From the NCBI GenBank assembly GCA_011032825.1, contig JAADJZ010000019.1:682001-746000 (forward strand): a stretch of 64,000 nucleotides of DNA, read 5' to 3'. This DNA comes from Massariosphaeria phaeospora. Lineage: Eukaryota; Ascomycota; Dothideomycetes; Pleosporales. The position numbers were made by a program, and so were the translations under genes. Under the pieces are notes generated by a model. That model did not search any database. It saw only the letters and a program-made list of their open reading frames with translations, and was not told the origin of the DNA. The stretch's first letter is position 1; each line of letters begins with the position of its first letter. This document shows positions 43,139-54,835 of this stretch, one piece after another.

Positions 43139-45201
43139 TCGAGGCTAACCAGCCGACCTAGTTCTGTTTTTCTCTATTTCTTCTGCGCCTTTTTGATTTA
43201 ATGAGCAAAGCCTTTCTTGTAATACCAATGCTGCATTTTCCCCGGCGCTTTGCTTTTGACCTTGGCGCTCACAGTCGCTCTCGCATATTCGCTTCTTGGA
43301 ATCATTTCCACATTATCACACTTTCTGCTTCATATGCATACTTCGAGGATGAAGACCGCTGGATCGTAGTGCTCTTGTTCCGTCTAGTAGGTTGGACTTT
43401 AATGTCTGTCTGTTGTTTTGATGTTTTTGACAGCGAGAGCAATGCGATGGCGTCGTGTTGTATAGGCGCACATGGAGATTCTCGGCGCTTTCGCCTTTGG
43501 TTGGATCTGAGCTTTTGTATCTAAATGCGGGTTTAGGAAGTGGGATGGATCGAGGTTGGCGATGCGGTGGTATTCATTTGCGCTACGTACACTGCGTTAC
43601 GTGATTGTCCATGTCGTTGTCTGGCACTTATTCATTAGTCAGACACCGGTGCCATGGCTGCGAGGCCCCCTTTGTTAAGGAAAGGGGAGGCCCATGCCAT
43701 ATCGCTATCGAATATTATACCAATATTAACTGCATGGTATACCCTAGTTCCCCTGGCGGGTCACTGAAATGTGAGCGGACGTCTTGCAGTTTTACAATTG
43801 TTCCGAATCAGCAATTCTGAGCTTTCCTATTCCCCTCTGCTCCTTGTGATCTCGGTTTTGCAGATTACAATGTACCTGCGTAAGTGTATAGGAGGTTAGG
43901 TTCCTGCGTGCGGGTGGGTGCAGGTGGCGATGTGGGACTCCGCTGTTTTCCTAAATATTGTGCGCTGGGGCTGGTGAATGGTGAGGTTCGACGATATACC
44001 TAGTAAGCATGATTTGTACTCAGCTGATTATTGGACTTCTATCTTGTAGTTGCGTGACCTTTCCCTGCCAAAGCGAGCGATTTGAATCCCTGGTTCGTCC
44101 GCGAGCGTTAACTCCGTGGCGTACACCTACAGTAACTATATCCTTGTCTTCTTTCTGCTGTCTCATTATCATCCTCTCTCCTACTTTTTCCCCTCGTTAT
44201 GGTTTTCAATGTCTGTCTGCACTTTTGTGTTTTTTCTTTTCTTTCTTGGGCGGGCTTGACTCGGCGACTTTCGATTGGACTTCGACTATATAAGCCCGGT
44301 TCTTTCTGTTCTGTCCGCCTAGGTAGTCCCGCACACACACCATTCGCTGGCTACGCAAAAGAAAAGAAAAACAAAAATGCTTCGAACTGAACTGTTTATA
44401 GAGTTTCCTCATCGCCCGCCTTCGCGACTCCTTGAGCGCCTAAAGAGCAAAAAACAACAACTGACTTGACTACTGGAGTGCATCAGCTCTTTCTGCATGT
44501 TAGGTGCTCGACTTTGACTTCACCGCTGGCATAGTAGCGAATGGGATTCCTAGGCCTCAACGCCTGCTCAATGGCACCGCCACGAGTTGAGTTCTTTCCA
44601 CAGTGGGACAGCTACGTTGCCTTGCTACAACCAGGTTTTCGAGCGAACAACGGCTACCTAGATAAGCCCCTGGCTCCTCTCTTCCTAAGCTTATTCCTTA
44701 CACACTCGTGCTTCCCATACCAGCGACTAGCCGGCTTGATCCTAGACGCTCGAAAAAAGTCGAAAAGTAAAGGTAAACTTGGCGACAGGCTTGCCAATTG
44801 TGAGAACGAGGAAGATGATCCGCGACAAGAAGGTCTATTAGTATCTTCTCACATGTATTGTCAAGATCGATGGCAACCACGCTGGCATCAGGTCTGGGGT
44901 TCGGAGGCAAATGTCTGGCGTGTTGTTACGTGTTTGGATTTCTAGATGAAAGAGATGTCACAAAAAGGCTTATAGTCCTACTCGTGAGATATTCTGTTCA
45001 AACACAGCTAGGCTTTCAATAGTTCTAGGAACCGAAAAAAGTTATATGGGGTAGCTTGATATGACGCGCTCACCATGCAAAATCTGGCAATGCAGCGGCT
45101 GGCACAACCAGGCCAGTCCGGGCGTGAAGACGATGAAGCGCTATGGAACCTAGATATATGCCGCAAAGGTAGGTATTAATACAGTAGAGACGAAGTGGTG
45201 A
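43139..45201. other. Intergenic
   Basis: About 2 kb with no convincing gene. A 134-codon frame at 44541-44945 begins MGFLGLNACSMAPPR and has no known domain, so I leave it unannotated as a gene. The segment 44110-44400 is pyrimidine-rich. The region holds the 3' ends of two convergent genes. Confidence 0.45.
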
Positions 45202-46764
45202 TTACTCGTTCTCCGTTGCGTGTCCAGTTGGGCCCTGAGACGTGTCTACGCAACGTTAGCTTAGCTTGACCCTCACGCAACTAGCACGATGCACTTACAG
45301 TCCATTGTGACGAAGGCCCTATCCACCTCATTCAGCCCTTCCGTACAGTACTGCAGTGTCTCCGCAACATCGTGACATGTTCGGAGCGGCGCCTTTTCGT
45401 CCATCAACGCATCCACTTCCACCCACACGCCGTCTCCCGCATGATAACTCTTGATAGTCTTGTAGCCGTTGACTAGCGGCGAGAAGCGCCAGGCCATGTA
45501 CATCATCTTCCGCGCGGTCCGGTCATCGGCCGCCTGGCCGGTCAGCCGCGTGATGTTTTCGAAACAGGTACAGCCCCAGTCGTAGATGACATAGACAGAG
45601 AGGATGGCCGCACCGAGGGGATCCAGCCACCAGACATCAAGTTGGTGACCGATGAGCGGGAATGCGAGAGACAAGGTGTTGAAGTACACATCTGTCTTGC
45701 AGTCCTGCGCCAGCGCCTGGACCTGCGTTGTCTTGATCTTAACGCATCCAATGCCAATGATGCCCTTGACCACGATTGTCGCAACCATACTGCCGATGGC
45801 AGCTGGAGGAAGCTCTGCGGTGACATGGTCCCCACTAGGGAGCAGCTTTTCGACCGACTCTTTCAGAATCTCCAGGAACGAGACGATCATGATGATGGAA
45901 AAGACGAGGATGCCTATGGGCTCTAACCGGCGACGGCCGACGGGGAAAAGCTTGCTCAACCGCTCTAGTTTCCATCCTACGAGCCTGTTGGTCGTCCAGA
46001 TGATGAGGGTGCAGAGAAGATCGAGCGCCGAATCAACTAGAGACGCGATAAGCGAGAGCGAGTTTGAGTAGAGGGCCGCGACGCCTTTGGCGGCGAGCAG
46101 GAGGATGTTGACGATGACGTTGATCTGGCAATGTAAGCAATTGAGATTCACAAATCGTGCTCCACCTGTCGACGTACATTGATCGCCCACTTGATGTTCC
46201 GCGCAGCCTTTCTTCGCTTCTCGCGCTCCTCGTCCGGGAGGAAGCATTCGACGTTCTCGTCACTACCGTGTAGCGGACCGCGTTCCTCTGCAACGCCATC
46301 GTTGTCCAAGTCTCGAGGCGCCATGCTGTCCAACACATCGTCCGCGACCGCCATCACCACCATGTCGACCTCGAGCCAGTCGTCCAGGCGCTGGTTTTGC
46401 TCTTCGTAGAAGGCGCGTACTTTTTTGTTGCTAATCGCTTTTAACTGAATCATGCTTGTCAGCCAGGTGTCCGACCGCGGCGCAAGTTCCACAAGCCCCA
46501 GCAAGCGGGTTGAAGTCCTCATACCTCGTCATCGCTCTTTCTATACTTTTCCAGCGCGTTGCGGTCCATGTTCTCGAGGAGCTTCCTCTTCAGCTCCATG
46601 GCACGGTGCTGATTCACCGTCGCATCAATGGCATCGCGGAAGCGTTGACGCGGACGCGAGCTGTGGGGTTGACCGTTCCCATTTTCTAGGTCAGCATGGT
46701 CGTACTTGTTGTATCCGGAATTGGACTTCTGGGATTGGAACTGGCGATGTCGGGAAGCGACCAT
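45202..46764 (-). CDS. Cation diffusion facilitator (Mn/Fe/Zn-type CDF)
   Basis: Four exons, 46525-46764, 46178-46444, 45299-46124 and 45202-45245, with introns of 80, 53 and 53 nt, encode 458 residues. The cytosolic N-terminus (about 170 residues) is charged. It is followed by the CDF membrane domain with INVIVNILLLAAKG, the metal-binding segment SLIASLVDSALDLL and a second segment TDVYFNTLSLAFPLIG. The C-terminal cytosolic domain contains SYHAGDGVWVEVDALMDEKAPL and ends MDYTSQGPTGHATENE, a tail shared by fungal members. The last exon contributes the final 14 complete codons plus part of the split Tyr codon. These proteins export divalent metals, probably Mn2+, from the cytosol into an organelle or out of the cell in exchange for protons. 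The exact metal cannot be deduced here. Confidence 0.88.
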
Positions 46765-47187
46765 AACTCGATCCCGGCAGGATTTACCTGAGTGCGGGTT
46801 GAAGGTTGGGATGTGGTTGTTGGTTGGGACCGCAAAAGTGCGTGTTTAATGGATTGCAAGGTAGGAGCTTTGTTAACAAAAACGTGGAAAGTGAAGAGGA
46901 CCCTGAAAAGCGCAGCGCAGAAAAAGCTAGAGACTTGGATCTTTGCATCATCGACATCTTAGGCGTTGCGCGTCCTCCGCCGAAGGGGTGGGAACTTGGC
47001 AGGGACCGATGACGCCGTGGCGTTTTCCGAGGTCGCGAGGTCAGGTGATCAGCTGTCGGCCCCGGGGGGAAAACTACTACAGAATATTCAACTTCTCGTA
47101 CATTCTCCAAACACCAAACTATCTCCAGTAGAACTGTATTCGTATCTGTAAAGTTATAACAAACCAAGAACTGCATGTCTTGTTGAG
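46765..47187. other. Intergenic
   Basis: About 420 bp between the CDF start and the 3' end of the sugar transporter gene. Overlapping short frames on both strands have no support. Confidence 0.5.
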
Positions 47188-48785
47188 TTACTTTGTCTTG
47201 TCTACATCGTCCCTCGTCTGTTCGTTCTCTACGTGATCAACCTTGGCCTTTATCGTAGCAAGATCCGCGACAATAATCTCGTCCCCAAAGATATGCGCAA
47301 TCTCTTCGAGCGACTTGCCCTTGGTCTCAGGGAACATGAGGAATACAACAATAGCGCCAACGAGATTGGTACAGATGAAGAGCGAGTAGTACCTATATCC
47401 TACCTCTGCGAAAGCGATGGGAGACACTTGATTGAAGACAATGTTGATGAGGACGTTGGAAACAACCGAGATCGCTGAGCCCTTGGAGCGGATGGCCATG
47501 GTCATGATTTCAGGGACGTAGATGTAGTGGATGGAATTGTATCCAAGAGAGTAGCTGTGGACACGGTCAGTTTTGCGAGGAACATACGACTGGTGCTAAA
47601 CACTCACATGATGGAGAAGCAGAAGATGAAAGCGATGGAGAAGCCCTTGCCGATCTGATTGTCCGACTTTCCGTATGCGCCGCTAAGGCCCATTACGAGC
47701 CCCATGTCGAGAGCCATGATCAAGCCGGTGATCCACAGAGTCTGCCTGCGGCCCCATGTGTCGACATATTTGAGGCAGATGACGTTGGCGATGGGGCCGA
47801 CAAGACCATAGATACCAGCGAGCAAGGTCACGTTGTGACCTGTCTGGCCCAACCCCTTGTAGAGGTCCGTTTGGTAGTAGTTGATGACATTGATGCCTGA
47901 AAGCTGGGTGAATGCCTGGACAAGCACAGCAAGAAGAATCCTCTGCCGGTTGCTCTTGGTGGTAAAGCAGTCTTTCCAACCGGCTTGCTGCTGGGTCTTC
48001 TCAAAGCGCAGTTGGTCACGCATCTGTGTGAACTCGGCACAAAAGAATGAGTCGTCGCCGCCAGCGTCACCGGCACCGCCGTGAAGACGCTTGATAACGG
48101 TGTAAGCTTCTTCGTCACGGTCCTGATCTAGAAGCCAACGGGGAGAGTAGGGCAGCCAGAAGATACCGGCAAGAACGATGATGGCAGGGAGACACTGGAA
48201 CGCCAGAGGGAAACGCCATTGGAACTGGCCGGATGCGTACGAACAGCCGAAGCCGACCCAGTTGGCCGTCGCGAAACCGATACCGACGAATTGCGCATGA
48301 AGACCAGCAATCATGCCACGTTTGTGGGGAGGAGCAATCTCGGAGTTGTAGATGGGAATCGTCATATCTGGCAGTTGTGAGCTCGCGCAATGATGGGGCA
48401 CCCAAAACTTACTCATGATTCCGACGGCGAAACCGCCCACGATACGTCCAGCAATGAGCATGCCAATGTGAACCGCAGCAGCTTGGATGATACCAGCGAT
48501 GAGAGCGATGACTGCCGCAATCATGATTGTCTTCTTGCGACCGAGATAGTCGGCGGACCATCCTGCAAAGAAGACGCCAAAGACGGCCCCGGCCCCGAAT
48601 GTGCTGACCAGGGCACCTTTCATGCTTGGTGAAAAAGGGTCAAAGTACTCCAAAAACGAGCTTTGAGCAATAGTCGTCGAGACGATACCGGAGTCAATAC
48701 CGTACAGAAGAGAGCCGACTGCCGCGAAAAGACCACATCCCCAGGTATACGCATTGACGGGCTGGTGCTTGAGTGCAGGAGCCAT
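47188..48785 (-). CDS. MFS sugar transporter
   Basis: Three exons, 48413-48785, 47608-48367 and 47188-47554, with introns of 45 and 53 nt, encode 499 residues. Twelve membrane segments are expected. Sugar-porter signatures are YGIDSGIVS in segment 1, DYLGRKKTIM between segments 2 and 3, the SEIAPPHKRG motif after segment 4, QLSGINVINYY in segment 7, DTWGRRQTL, and the closing PETKGKSLEEI. The first join restores GIMNMTIPIYNSEIAP. It is a plasma-membrane proton symporter or facilitator for hexoses or related sugars. It lies directly beside a RIP-affected transposon copy and, beyond that, a GH31 glycosidase, so a role in using plant-derived sugars is plausible but not shown. Confidence 0.92.
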
Positions 48786-49152
48786 GGCGAATGAAACTTC
48801 TCTGAGAGTGAAGCACGCAAAGAAGAGCGGAATTGTGCGAGAAAGGCAAAGTTGAGGAGGATATTGGAAGGACCGCCTCTTTCGACCCCGGGGTTTCTAA
48901 GTCACCGCCGTTGTATGGCGCCAGTGCCCATGGGGCCGTCTGGGAAGTTGGAATGCCGTGACCATCCGTCGCCTCGGTGCTGGCGTCGAAGGCCAAGCAT
49001 GCCTAAGACTTCGCGGGTGAAGCAAATGAGGAAATCCGGGAGGAAATCCATTGTCGCGGGAATAACAAAGCCGGGGCTGAGTAGGTGAGCATAGTGGAGG
49101 TTGGAGCGGGAGACGTCCATTTGCCGCAGTCACGCGATGTGGGGAAACGCTA
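48786..49152. promoter_or_regulatory. Promoter of the sugar transporter
   Basis: About 370 bp between the transporter start and the edge of the transposon. No specific site is recognised. The TA at 49151-49152 is the transposon's target duplication. Confidence 0.5.
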
Positions 49153-51273
49153 CCCTGCTGCCCGGCCGTCCGAGCCGCCCGGCCGTTCGAGCCACCCTGA
49201 ACACCAAAACAGCAGCTTAACTTGAGGCTGTAGAGCCACGAACAATAGCTATTATCGCGATATATTCTAGAGTTGAGTTCTATAGGTATTAATTGATATA
49301 TATAGCTATCTATATTTAGCTAAGAGCTTAATTGCTCGGCCGTGTTGTAATTGAGATGGTAGTAGGCCTGCTGCAGCACCTAAGGCATTATCACTACTCT
49401 AAGGCTGCGCAGCTGCTCTCTTTTTTAAGCCTGCCTTAGTAGCTGCCTTAAGGTCTTTCCTCTTGCCTCTTTAAGCAGTTTTTTGAGCTTGCTAGAGTTG
49501 TTGTTAAGTTCTACAAGCTGCTTGTTGTAAAGCTCAATTAGCAGCCTTACAAGCCTTTTTTTTTTGCTTTATTATTTAAGCTGCTGCTTTTGCTGCACGC
49601 TTTTGTTAAGCTGTTTAAAGCTTTTTTTGCTTTTTTACTTTACGTACGCGAGCTGCCTTAGCTTTCTAGTGTTATAGTTGCTTTTCTTTAAGCCCTTGTT
49701 GAACCTAGCAATTACGTGCTTCCTTTACTTTCTTTAGAAACTAGAATTTAGCTTTACTGTAATACTTCTTTTCTGCTTCTAAAAGCAAAGCCTTGCTTCG
49801 CTTTTTACGCTGCCTTTTATTAATAAGAGCTTGCATAAAGCTTTAAGCTTCGTTTGTAAAAAAGCTTTTTTAAACTAAAATAGAATAGAAAGCTTAGCTA
49901 AGCTTTTAAGCTTGTAGATTACTTCTATCGTGCACTACCTAGCGTAAAAAGCGCTTAGTTTTCCGCTAGTTAGAAGCGCTCAAGGCTAAAAAGTTGCTAT
50001 TACTTAATTAGCTTAATTAAGCTAGCTAATTGAATCGTTTGAGTATTACCTCTAGGTTAAGAGGTAAGAGGCTAGTTGCTTCAAAAGCTTTAAGTATAGT
50101 TTCTTTCTTGAACAAAGCTTTCTAGGCAGCTATAAACATAGAATAAAAGTTTTTTTTACTTATAAAAGTAAGCTTTTAGCACTTCTCTATAAAAGCAGCT
50201 ACCTAGTTTAAGTAAGCTGTTAAGAATAGCTTAAACATAACAACGTTAAGCAGCTAGAGAGTGTAAGTTAAATAAGAAAAGTATACTGCAAAGAGGATTC
50301 TATTCTAATCGCAGTACTTAATAAAATCCATTGTGAGATAAGATCCATAGCTATCAAGAATTAGTAATCAATAGCTTCGCTCTACTTTCTCTTTCGTAGA
50401 TCAATTAAATACTTGTTTGAGCTAGGATAGTCTTATATCGTTGTTTGTCTAGCTAGAAAGTGAGGAGGATATATATACTCAATCCTTGGGCCTTAGAGCT
50501 TGCAGCTAGGTGTCTTGTATCGAGCCTGAGGCTGATTGATATATCAGCGCAGGCGCGAGGGCTGATCCATCAGCGCATATGCAGGCTAGCAGCGTTATCC
50601 ACTCCCGATTGCCATCCTGGATGTGAGCCTTGATTTTCCCCTCCTTATATAGCCTCCTGCTGAACACTCGCTTTGAGCGAGTAAGTATTTCTAGCATGCA
50701 GCCCTTCTCATCCATATTGTACATATTACGAGGCTCGATATCGTATTGGCTGAGCTTGCTGCGCAGAAGCTCGAAGTAGAGACTATACTTTGATAGAGAG
50801 TCAGCCTGGTGGCGCGAGCGATCGATGCCGGTGGTCCAGCGTGAGATAAGATAGACGTCGTGGCGCTGGATATATCGATCAACCTAGCCTTTTTTAAGCT
50901 CTTTTTTCGCGATCTCTGAAGCAAAGCGTCGTATCATAGGCCGTAAGAGAGGCAGGCCTTGCTTTGTAAAGCGCTCAATATAGCGTAAGAGCTTCTGCTC
51001 TTGCTAAAAGTGAAGCGCTTGCTAGTTTTCTGCCATAGTACTGCGTGAGCTTGCAATGCCTTGATGCCTCTGCGCGAGCGTTGTACGGTTACAGTGATAC
51101 TCTGCTGCAACTTGACGATAGCTAAACTGTTCTTCTGGTTCTAGCGATTCGATCGCTGCAATCGCTGCCTCAATTGAGCTCATATTGATAGATTTATCGC
51201 GTGTTGAAGTCTGGTTGTTGTTTTGGTGGGGTGGCTCGAACGGCCGGGCGGCTCGGACGGCCGGGCAGCAGGG
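49153..51273 (-). mobile_element. Fot1/pogo-like DNA transposon, copy 1
   Basis: 2121 bp, flanked by TA target duplications (49151-49152 and 51274-51275). It has perfect 45-bp terminal inverted repeats starting CCCTGCTGCCCGGCCGT and ending TTCGAGCCACCC. The inverted repeats are GC-rich, the interior is strongly AT-rich, and the coding strand is minus. A broken pogo-type transposase fills the interior. Near the coding start, differences from copy 2 are almost only C/T or G/A, the mark of RIP. The size, TA target, CENP-B-like N-terminus and DDE_1 motifs place it in the Tc1/mariner superfamily, Fot1/pogo branch. Confidence 0.93.
49340..51183 (-). pseudogene. Fot1/pogo transposase remnant, copy 1
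   Basis: The frame begins at the ATG at 51183 (MSSIEAAIAAIESLEPEEQ) with a helix-turn-helix-like region (FSYRQVAAEYHCNRTTLAQR) as in pogo/CENP-B proteins. It continues through many TAG/TAA stops. DDE_1 features survive: YNMDEKGCMLEI holds the first aspartate, ACICADGSALAPALIYQ follows it, and LLILDSYGSYLT looks like the family's DGHGSH motif after C-to-T changes. The C-terminus is a Lys/Ala/Gln-rich helical tail. Stops at former CAA/CAG codons fit RIP. It is not functional. The 3' limit is approximate. Confidence 0.85.
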
Positions 51274-51856
51274 TAAGGATGATGCAGCCTCGCCGGTTAT
51301 CCATTCGTCCCCGCATGGATTCGACGACGACGACGACGACTGCACACCTCTCGGATGGGGGGAGTTACCGCGCACCCTAAGCGCAGAATATCGCGCGTCT
51401 CAATAAAGCTTTACTCACTCATCAGCTGCCTGCCTTCAACGCCACAAGGACAAGGACATGACCAAGTATTGTACCTTACAATACACACCTTTGAACCAAG
51501 AGAGCACCTTCCAATTTGAAGCTTTCCCTTCAAAAAGACAATGCACCTCGGATAGGTAATGTTTCTATATCTGTAACTTTCCCACTTCAAAAGATGTCTG
51601 TGTTGTGGCCTGATCCTTTTGGGATACGCGGTAACAAGCCCCCTTTCGGATGAACTGACTCCGCGACAGGAGCGCCATGGAGCACTATTATTCTAGGCTG
51701 CAGATTAATCGACCAGTGCCATGTTGTGCCGTTTTGTCTCCACTGCGGAGAACATAGCGGCGCCCAACGGTCGGCCCATTTCGGAACCTCCCACTCGCGA
51801 TATAAGACATCACGGCCTCCAGGTACTCATCTATCCTGGCCGGCACAACCACAGCC
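51274..51856. promoter_or_regulatory. Upstream region of alpha-xylosidase
   Basis: About 580 bp between transposon copy 1 and the glycosidase start. No gene is seen, and no specific regulator site was identified. Confidence 0.5.
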
Positions 51857-54367
51857 ATGGTCAAATTCTCCCACGGATGCTGGCATCCAGCCCCAGACAC
51901 TATCATCGACTGGGCCGTCGAGACGGTCAAAGCGCAGGCACGGGAGGAATCGTTGCACTTCGTTACCGTAAGTCATCGCACAGGGGGCCCCGGTCCGGCA
52001 TCGCAGGAAGTCTACTCACTCGCATATATAGTCCTCGAAACCAATCACCCACCGCGGTGACACGCTCAACAATCCCACCTTGACACATCACGTCAGCTCG
52101 CCCACTGACAATGTCATCTATCTCTCGTCAACACACTGGAAGCAACAGAAGAGCACAACGCAAGGCCCCGACTATGTGCTGTTCCCAAACGGCCAGAAGA
52201 AGCACGCTGCAGCCATCAAGACGGGCAAGACGGATGAGAATCTGACCTTTTGCGTTGGAGACCTGACCGCCACGGTCAACACGCAGCCGAAAGCATTTGA
52301 TCTTAGTTTTCGGCACAAGAAACAATTGCTGACTAGGCTCGGATGGCGGTCGGTCGGCTACATTAAAGAGGGCACAACGGCTCTACACCCCAAGGCGAAC
52401 TATACGGATCCCAACAAAGGTCAGCGATGGGTGACGTACCAACTGCAGCTCGGCGTCGGAGACAAGGTCTATGGCCTTGGTGAGCGCTTTGGCCCTTTCG
52501 CGAAGAATGGACAGAGCATTGACATGTGGAACGATGATGGTGGCACCGGCTCAGAACTCACCTACAAGAACATACCCTTCTTCATCACCTCTGCCGGGTA
52601 TGGCGTCTTCATCCCGACATCCGGCTTCATGTCCCTCGAGGTTCAGACTGAGCGCACGACACGCGTCAATATTGCTGTCCCTGGCGAATCGCTGTCCGTT
52701 TATTTTATTTACGGCTCCACGCCCAAAGACATTCTCGCCACTTATTCGCACATCACTGGCGCGCCTGCTCTGCCTCCACCATGGACATTTGGTCTCTGGC
52801 TCACCACAAGCTTCACCACCAAGTACGACGAGAACACCGTCAGCTCGTTTCTTGACGGCATGAAGGAACGTGACATTGCCGTCAGCGTCTTCCACTTTGA
52901 TTGTTTCTGGATGCCTGGCTTTGAGTGGTGCGACTACGAGTTCGACAAGGACTATTTTCCCGACGCTGCTGGCCAACTGAGCCGCCTGAAAGAGAAAGGA
53001 ATCCACATCTGCGTGTGGATCAATCCGTACATTGCGCAAGAGAGCTCCATCTTTGACGAAGGGGCCGATAAGGGCTACTTTATCAAGCGTGGCGATGGTA
53101 GCGTATGGCAGTACGACTTTTGGCAAGCCGGCATGGGCTTCATCGACTTTACAAACCCAGATGCGTGCAAGTGGTACCAGGACAAATTGCAGAAGCTTGT
53201 TGACATGGGCGTTGATTCTTTCAAGACGGACTTTGGAGAGCGGATACCGACCGGCGACGCCGTATACTTTGATGGCTCAGATCCATACAAAATGCACAAC
53301 TACTATCCGTATCTGTACAACAAGGTCACGTTCGAGGTGCTGGAAAAGAATTACGGGAAGAACAAGGCTGCAGTGTTCGCCAGATCCGCAACTGCAGGGT
53401 GTCAGCAGTTCCCCGTGCATTGGGGTGGCGACCCGTCCTCGACATTTGAGGCCATGGCTGAAACGCTGAGGGGAGGGCTGTCGCTTGCGCTGAGTGGGTT
53501 TGGGTATTGGGCGCATGATATTGGCGGGTTCGATGGGAAGCCCGAACCTGCGCTGTTCAAGAGGTGGATCGCGTTTGGCTTGTTCTCGTCGCATTCGAGA
53601 TTGCACGGCGCGGCGTCGTTCCGGGTACGTTCGCCATGTGGTAGCTGTTGGAGGCATGGCTTGCTGACCCTCTATAGGTGCCTTGGCTAATCGATGAGAC
53701 CGAAGAAGCGTCCAAGGTCCTGAAGCATTTCGTTGGCCTGAAGCACCAGCTCATGCCCTACCTTTACGCGCAAGCCATATCCACCCACCTGACCGGCGTT
53801 CCCATGCTGCGCGCCATGTTCCTCGAGTACCCTTCCGATCCAGCTATCTGGCAACTCGATCAGCAATACATGCTCGGCGACAGCCTCCTGGTAGCGCCGA
53901 TATTCAGCGATGACAACAAGGTCACTTACTACTTGCCCAAGGGCGAATGGTACGGCATCCTCGATCAGAAGATACGCCACGGTCCGGGTTATTTGACGGA
54001 AGAATTCGACTTCTTCGGGTTGCCGGTTCTGCTGAAGCCTGGGGGTGCTATCGTCATGGGCAAAGGTGGCGAAAAGGTGGTGTACGACTGGACGCATGGC
54101 TTCAAGCTATTGGTAAATGTGGAAGAGAGCATGGTCGTGACACTCAATGTGCCCTCTCACGAGGAGGCGGGGGATAACGTCTTTGCGCTGGAGATCACAG
54201 CGAGCGGGTCTGAATTGTCTGTCGCGGTTGTCAATGGTCAATGCAACAGCGCTTGGGAACTGGTTGTTGCAAACAAGAGGGTTAGGAGCGCAGATGGCGG
54301 CGAAATCTCCAGCCAAGGGGTAGTTTCGGTCGCGCCTGGGGCTGCGAAGGTTGTAACGAAGTTGTAA
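51857..54367 (+). CDS. GH31 glycosidase, probable alpha-xylosidase (YicI-like)
   Basis: Three exons, 51857-51967, 52032-53624 and 53678-54367, with introns of 64 and 53 nt, encode 797 residues. The first exon (MVKFSHGCWHPAPDTIIDWA) is joined to PITHRGDTLNNPT, as in bacterial and fungal YicI-type enzymes. The catalytic nucleophile is the aspartate in DSFKTDFGERIP, near residue 437; this motif is typical of alpha-xylosidases rather than maltases. The TIM barrel also shows HFDCFWMPGFEWCDYEFD, ICVWINPYIAQ and the late SHSRLHG. There is no signal peptide, so it is probably intracellular and removes alpha-xylose from imported xyloglucan fragments such as isoprimeverose. It lies between two inverted transposon copies but is intact. 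Confidence 0.93.
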
Positions 54368-54835
54368 ACAGAAGATAGAGGCTTATAGCGTAACTGCTTA
54401 GACACTATCTAGTATGAGGTGATTCATCTGATCAATAGCGAGTAGTCTCAGCCTGATCTAGACTCACTGTGGGATAACACTATAAAGAAACAGATAGCTG
54501 CCTTTACCCCAAAGGGCTTACATTACACTTGAACAAGAATGAAATGGAAACTGTAAACCGGAGCGCTCACCCGAAGGGAGCTGCGGAGCGATCACGACAC
54601 TATCTAGTAGTAAGCATTAAAAGAAAGAGAAGAAAGAGAAAGTAGAAACTTAGGTATTCTATGGCCTAACGCTACGAAAAAAACTTCGAATGAGAATAGG
54701 CTAACCTCGCCCACGTCGAAGATTCCACAGCTCCTAGCCGACCCGATGCATCGACATCTGTACCGACACTTCTACTGAATACAAATGAGGCTCCCCTTGA
54801 GCATTCGCGCAAACTTTTATCCCCACGTCCATGTC
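54368..54835. other. Intergenic, convergent gene ends
   Basis: About 470 bp between the 3' ends of two convergent genes. A purine-rich AAGAAAGAGA tract lies near 54618-54642. No gene is seen. Confidence 0.5.

Noticed and set aside
44541..44945. 134-codon plus-strand frame in a gene-poor region
   Set aside because: No domain, no splice pattern, no promoter evidence; chance occurrence is plausible.
51022..51375. 117-codon minus-strand frame starting outside the transposon
   Set aside because: The part upstream of 51183 runs through the inverted repeat into flanking DNA. The transposase itself begins at 51183.
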